This document shows positions 61,032-64,000 of a stretch of 64,000 bases of DNA, piece after piece. The position numbers were made by a program, and so were the translations under genes. Source of the DNA: Aestuariimicrobium soli (GTDB taxonomy: Bacteria; Actinomycetota; Actinomycetes; Propionibacteriales; Propionibacteriaceae); the NCBI RefSeq assembly GCF_051192575.1, contig NZ_JBPJSQ010000002.1, positions 124,001 to 188,000 of the forward strand, written 5' to 3'. How positions within the stretch are numbered: position 1 is the first letter of the stretch; the number at the start of each line of letters is the position of its first letter. Below the pieces are notes generated by a model. The model was not told the DNA's origin. It did no database searches and saw nothing but the letters and a program-made list of their open reading frames with translations.

Positions 61032-61478
61032 GTGAACCTTCCGCTGCATCCGTTGTTCGTCCACCTGCCGGTGGTGCTGTTCCCGCTCGCGGCTCTGGCC
61101 GCACTGGTGTTCGTGGCCGTGCCCCGCTGGCGCCGGTACCTGTTGTGGCCGGTCTCCGTGGGCGCGCTGGTGGCCTTCGTGGGCATGATCGCCGCCCGCC
61201 AGACCGGCGACTCGCTGGCCGCCACCCTGCCGGGCATGGCCGAGCGGATCGCCGTCCACGAGCAGCGGGCCAACCTGCTGCTCGCCTCCGCGGTGGTCTT
61301 CGGGGTGGGCCTGCTGCTGGAACTGCTGACTCGTCCGGGCGAAGGGTTCGGGCCGCGACTGCGACCCGGGTGGGTCGCGGTCGCCGGCCACGTGCTCACC
61401 GCCGTCGGGGCGGTCGCCGTGCTCGTCACCGTGGTGCTCACCGGCGACTCCGGTGCGCGCATGGTCTGGGGCCGATAG
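61032..61478 (+). CDS. DUF2231-like small membrane protein
   Basis: 148 residues with four hydrophobic helices. The opening LPLHPLFVHLPVVLFPLAAL, with its histidines, is typical of DUF2231 proteins. Function unknown; a redox or heme role has been guessed for the family. GTG start with CACACT 6 nt upstream and no ribosome binding site. Convergent with gltD. Confidence 0.75.
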   Translation: MNLPLHPLFVHLPVVLFPLAALAALVFVAVPRWRRYLLWPVSVGALVAFVGMIAARQTGDSLAATLPGMAERIAVHEQRANLLLASAVVFGVGLLLELLTRPGEGFGPRLRPGWVAVAGHVLTAVGAVAVLVTVVLTGDSGARMVWGR

Positions 61479-61509
61479 GTGGTCTGGGGCCGCTAGCCGG
61501 TCTGGGTCG
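61463..61509. repeat. 18-bp tandem repeat between DUF2231 and gltD
   Basis: Units at 61463-61480 and 61481-61498 both begin GGTCTGGGGCCG and match 15 of 18; a partial third unit (GGTCTGGGTCG) runs to 61509. It spans the DUF2231 stop codon and abuts the gltD stop. Confidence 0.7.
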
Positions 61510-62979
61510 TCAGGCGAGCAGCTGGCGCACCTGCGGTCCGATCGGACGAGGCAGCGCCGAACGGGTGCCCGACAGGAACGAGTCGACCCCCTGGGCGGCC
61601 GAGCGGCCCTCGGCGATCGCCCACACGATCAGCGACTGCCCCCGACCGGCGTCGCCGCAGGCGAACACCCCGGGAACGTTGGTCTGGTACGACTCGTCCC
61701 GCTTGAGGTTGCCGCGCTCGTCGACCTCGACCCCCAACTGCGACACGACGGTGTCGGTCTCGGGGCCCGTGAAGCCCATGGCGAGCAGCACCAGCTGTGC
61801 CTCGATCTCGCGCTCGGTGCCCTCGACCGGCTGGAACCGGCCGTCGACGAACTCCACCTCCGACAGCTTCAGGGCCCGCAGGTTGCCCTGCTCGTCGCCC
61901 AGGAACTCCGAGGTCGAGCTGGCGTAGACGCGGTCTCCGCCCTCCTCGTGGGCCGAGCTGACCCGGAAGATCATCGGGTAGGTCGGCCACGGCTGGTTGG
62001 TAGGACGAACCTCGGGCGGCATCGGCATGATCTCGAGCTGGGTGACCGAGGCGGCCCCCTGCCGCAGCGAGGTGCCGAGGCAGTCGGCGCCGGTGTCACC
62101 GCCGCCGATGATGACGACGTGCTTGCCCGTGGCGGTGATCTGGTTCTCGACCTCCTGGCCGAGGGCGACCCGGTTGGCCTGGGGCAGGAACTCCATGGCC
62201 TGGTGGACGCCCGCCAGCTCGCGGCCGGGGATGGGCAGGTCGCGCGCCTTGGTGGCTCCGGTGGCCAGCACGACGGCGTCGAAGCGTTCCAGCAACTGCT
62301 CGCCGGTGAGGTCGACGCCGACATTGGTGTTGGGCCGGAAGACGGTGCCCTCGAGGTTCATCTGCTTGAGGCGACGCTCCAGCACCGCCTTCTCCATCTT
62401 GAACTCGGGGATGCCGTAGCGCAGCAGACCACCGATGGCATCGGCCCGCTCGTAGACGACCACGGTGTGGCCGGTGCGGGTCAACTGCTGGGCCGCGGCG
62501 AGACCCGCCGGGCCCGAACCGATCACGGCCACCGTCTTCAGCGAGTGCCACTCGGGCTGCTGGGGCTGCACCCGCAGGTCGTCCCACGCCTTGTCGATGA
62601 TGGCGACCTCGACGTTCTTGATGGTCACCGGGTCGCGGGTGATGCCCACGACGCAGGCCGTCTCGCAGGGGGCCGGGCACAGTCGTCCGGTGAACTCGGG
62701 GAAGTTGTTGGTGGCGTGCAGCCGCTCCAGCGCGTTCACCCACTCGTCACGCCAGACCAGGTCGTTCCACTCGGGAATGAGGTTCCCCAGCGGGCAGCCG
62801 GTGTGGCAGAAGGGGATGCCGCAGTCCATGCAGCGCCCGGCCTGCTTCGAGATGATCGGCAGGAGGGCCTTGCCCGGTCCGCCCGGGTAGACCTCCTTCC
62901 AGTCGTGCACGCGCTCCTCGACGGGACGCCGGCTGGCGACCTCGCGGGGAGTGGTCATGAAGCCCTTCGGATCAGCCAT
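61510..62979 (-). CDS. gltD: Glutamate synthase small subunit (NADPH)
   Basis: Passes electrons from NADPH through FAD and iron-sulfur clusters to GltB. 489 residues: N-terminal cysteine clusters CMDCGIPFCHTGC near 47 and CPAPCETACVVG near 101, FAD site GSGPAGLAAAQQL near 153, NADPH site IGGGDTGADCLG near 291, and FACGDAGRGQSLIVWAI near the end. ATG overlaps the gltB stop by 8 bp. Confidence 0.96.
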   Translation of the reverse strand: MADPKGFMTTPREVASRRPVEERVHDWKEVYPGGPGKALLPIISKQAGRCMDCGIPFCHTGCPLGNLIPEWNDLVWRDEWVNALERLHATNNFPEFTGRLCPAPCETACVVGITRDPVTIKNVEVAIIDKAWDDLRVQPQQPEWHSLKTVAVIGSGPAGLAAAQQLTRTGHTVVVYERADAIGGLLRYGIPEFKMEKAVLERRLKQMNLEGTVFRPNTNVGVDLTGEQLLERFDAVVLATGATKARDLPIPGRELAGVHQAMEFLPQANRVALGQEVENQITATGKHVVIIGGGDTGADCLGTSLRQGAASVTQLEIMPMPPEVRPTNQPWPTYPMIFRVSSAHEEGGDRVYASSTSEFLGDEQGNLRALKLSEVEFVDGRFQPVEGTEREIEAQLVLLAMGFTGPETDTVVSQLGVEVDERGNLKRDESYQTNVPGVFACGDAGRGQSLIVWAIAEGRSAAQGVDSFLSGTRSALPRPIGPQVRQLLA

Positions 62980-64000
62980 GAGCAGCCTCCATCATCAGTG
63001 CGGTCGTGGCGGCCTCGTCGAGGCCCTTCTGCATGGCCTCGGCGCGAGCGGCCAGCACCTTGGCGTAGTCGCGGGGCTCCACCTTGGTGAAGACCGCGGC
63101 GAGGTGGTCGCGGCCGGCCTCGAGCAGGTCGGCGGCGACGGTCGATCCGGTGCGGTCGCGGTGCTCGGTGAGCAGGGCGGTCACCCGGTCGAGGTCGGCC
63201 TCGGTGAGGTCGACGGCGTCGACCATCTCGGTGTTCAGTCGTCCGCGATCGAGGTCGAGCACCCAGGCGTACCCACCCGACATGCCCGCAGCGAAGTTGC
63301 GGCCGGTGGGGCCGAGGATCAGCACCTCTCCCCCGGTCATGTACTCGCAACCGTGGTCACCGACACCCTCGACCACGGCCGAGGCGCCCGAGTTGCGCAC
63401 GCAGAAGCGTTCGCCGACGACGCCGCGCAGGAACAGCTTGCCCGAGGTGGCGCCGTAGCCGATCACGTTGCCGGCCACGATCTGGTCGTGCGGGTCGAAG
63501 CCGACACCGTCGCCCGGGGTGACCACCACGGTTCCGCCCGACAGACCCTTGCCGACGTAGTCGTTGGAGTCGCCGATGAGCGTCAGGTCGACCCCCGCCG
63601 GCAGGAACGCGCCGAAGCTCTGGCCCGCGGTACCGGTGAACGTGAACCGGATGGTTCCCTCGGGCAGCCCCGCTCCGCGAGTCGCCTTGGTCACCTCGTG
63701 CCCGAGCACGGTGCCGACGGTGCGGTCAATGTTGCGGATCGAGAACGAGGCCTCGACCGACTCCGCGCGGTCGAGCGCCGGACGAGCGGCCTCGATCAGG
63801 GCGACGTCGAGCTTGGCGTCGAGCCCGTGGTCCTGCTCGACGGTGTTGTGCAGCGGGCTGCCCGAGGCAAGACCCACCTGGTGCAGCACCGGCGACAGGT
63901 CCAGACCCTTGGCCTTCCAGTGGTCGACCGCGGCCGCGCTGTCGAGGGCCTCGACGTGACCGACAGCCTCCTCGATCGAGCGGAACCCCAGCGCCGCCAG
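62972..64000 (-). CDS. gltB: Glutamate synthase large subunit (partial, C-terminal 342 residues)
   Basis: The frame enters from the right edge (GFRSIEEAVGHVEAL) and ends at 62972. The visible part is the GXGXG beta-helix domain: KGLSGGTVVVTPGDG, GNVIGYGATSGKLFLRG, VVEGVGDHGCEYMTGGEVLILGPTGRNFAAGMSGG. The amidotransferase and FMN domains lie outside the window. Reaction with GltD: glutamine plus 2-oxoglutarate to two glutamates. Confidence 0.96.
   Translation of the reverse strand: MAALGFRSIEEAVGHVEALDSAAAVDHWKAKGLDLSPVLHQVGLASGSPLHNTVEQDHGLDAKLDVALIEAARPALDRAESVEASFSIRNIDRTVGTVLGHEVTKATRGAGLPEGTIRFTFTGTAGQSFGAFLPAGVDLTLIGDSNDYVGKGLSGGTVVVTPGDGVGFDPHDQIVAGNVIGYGATSGKLFLRGVVGERFCVRNSGASAVVEGVGDHGCEYMTGGEVLILGPTGRNFAAGMSGGYAWVLDLDRGRLNTEMVDAVDLTEADLDRVTALLTEHRDRTGSTVAADLLEAGRDHLAAVFTKVEPRDYAKVLAARAEAMQKGLDEAATTALMMEAAHG

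Overview
The window is 64 kb of very GC-rich, densely packed DNA from the chromosome of an actinomycete. The evidence is a mycobacterial-type integration host factor (mihF) next to gmk, a PriA primosome protein with a degraded ATPase, the bifunctional HisA/PriA-type isomerase, DUF349 next to rel, and long operons whose genes overlap as ATGA/GTGA. The gene order fits Propionibacteriales, perhaps Propionibacteriaceae, but that is inference; no rRNA or tRNA gene is present to confirm it. I see no CRISPR array, insertion sequence, prophage or tRNA. Both edges cut genes: priA on the left and gltB on the right.

Layout. 1-12 kb: priA, a ThrE-like exporter on the opposite strand, metK, then the carA-carB-pyrD-pyrF pyrimidine genes running into mihF-gmk-rpoZ. 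12-15.8 kb: a heparinase II/III-like gene, a methyltransferase, nusB and efp. 15.9-20.5 kb: a divergent sugar-acid cluster that fits oxidative L-fucose breakdown (FadR-type regulator, SDR, L-fuconate dehydratase, aldose dehydrogenase, lactonase), with a palindromic operator in the divergent promoter. 20.6-30.6 kb: a pentapeptide-repeat gene and the aroB-aroK-aroC-aroE-mltG-ruvX-alaS run, then rarA. 30.9-36.8 kb: an NAD(P)-binding protein, a dienelactone hydrolase, aspS, hisS, DUF349. 36.9-46.4 kb: rel, a potassium channel, apt, secF-secD-yajC, ruvB-ruvA-ruvC. 46.4-54.5 kb: yebC, a tandem acetyltransferase, an 801-residue acyl-CoA-reductase/HAD fusion and hisA-hisB-hisC-hisD. 54.6-64 kb: a DUF554 protein, an unknown membrane protein, dnaE, an MFS transporter, a DUF2231 protein and gltD-gltB.

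Most of this is conserved housekeeping: translation factors, nucleotide, shikimate, histidine and glutamate synthesis, protein export, recombination and the stringent response. The unusual part is what interrupts the usual actinobacterial order. pyrR-pyrB-pyrC are missing between nusB and carA, coaBC is missing between rpoZ and metK, and hisH/hisF are missing from the his operon. The fucose-type cluster sits between efp and aroB.

The most interesting signal is not a gene. Each of the three longest divergent gaps that lack an obvious operator (priA|thrE, carA|heparinase, rarA|NAD(P)-binding) holds one 79-80 bp imperfect palindrome. Outer arms differ in sequence but still pair, while parts of the central loop are shared. 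This is the pattern expected of a structured RNA or a hairpin DNA element. A second window-wide theme is leaderless expression: at least nine genes have a TANNNT hexamer 6-8 nt before a GTG or ATG with no ribosome binding site.
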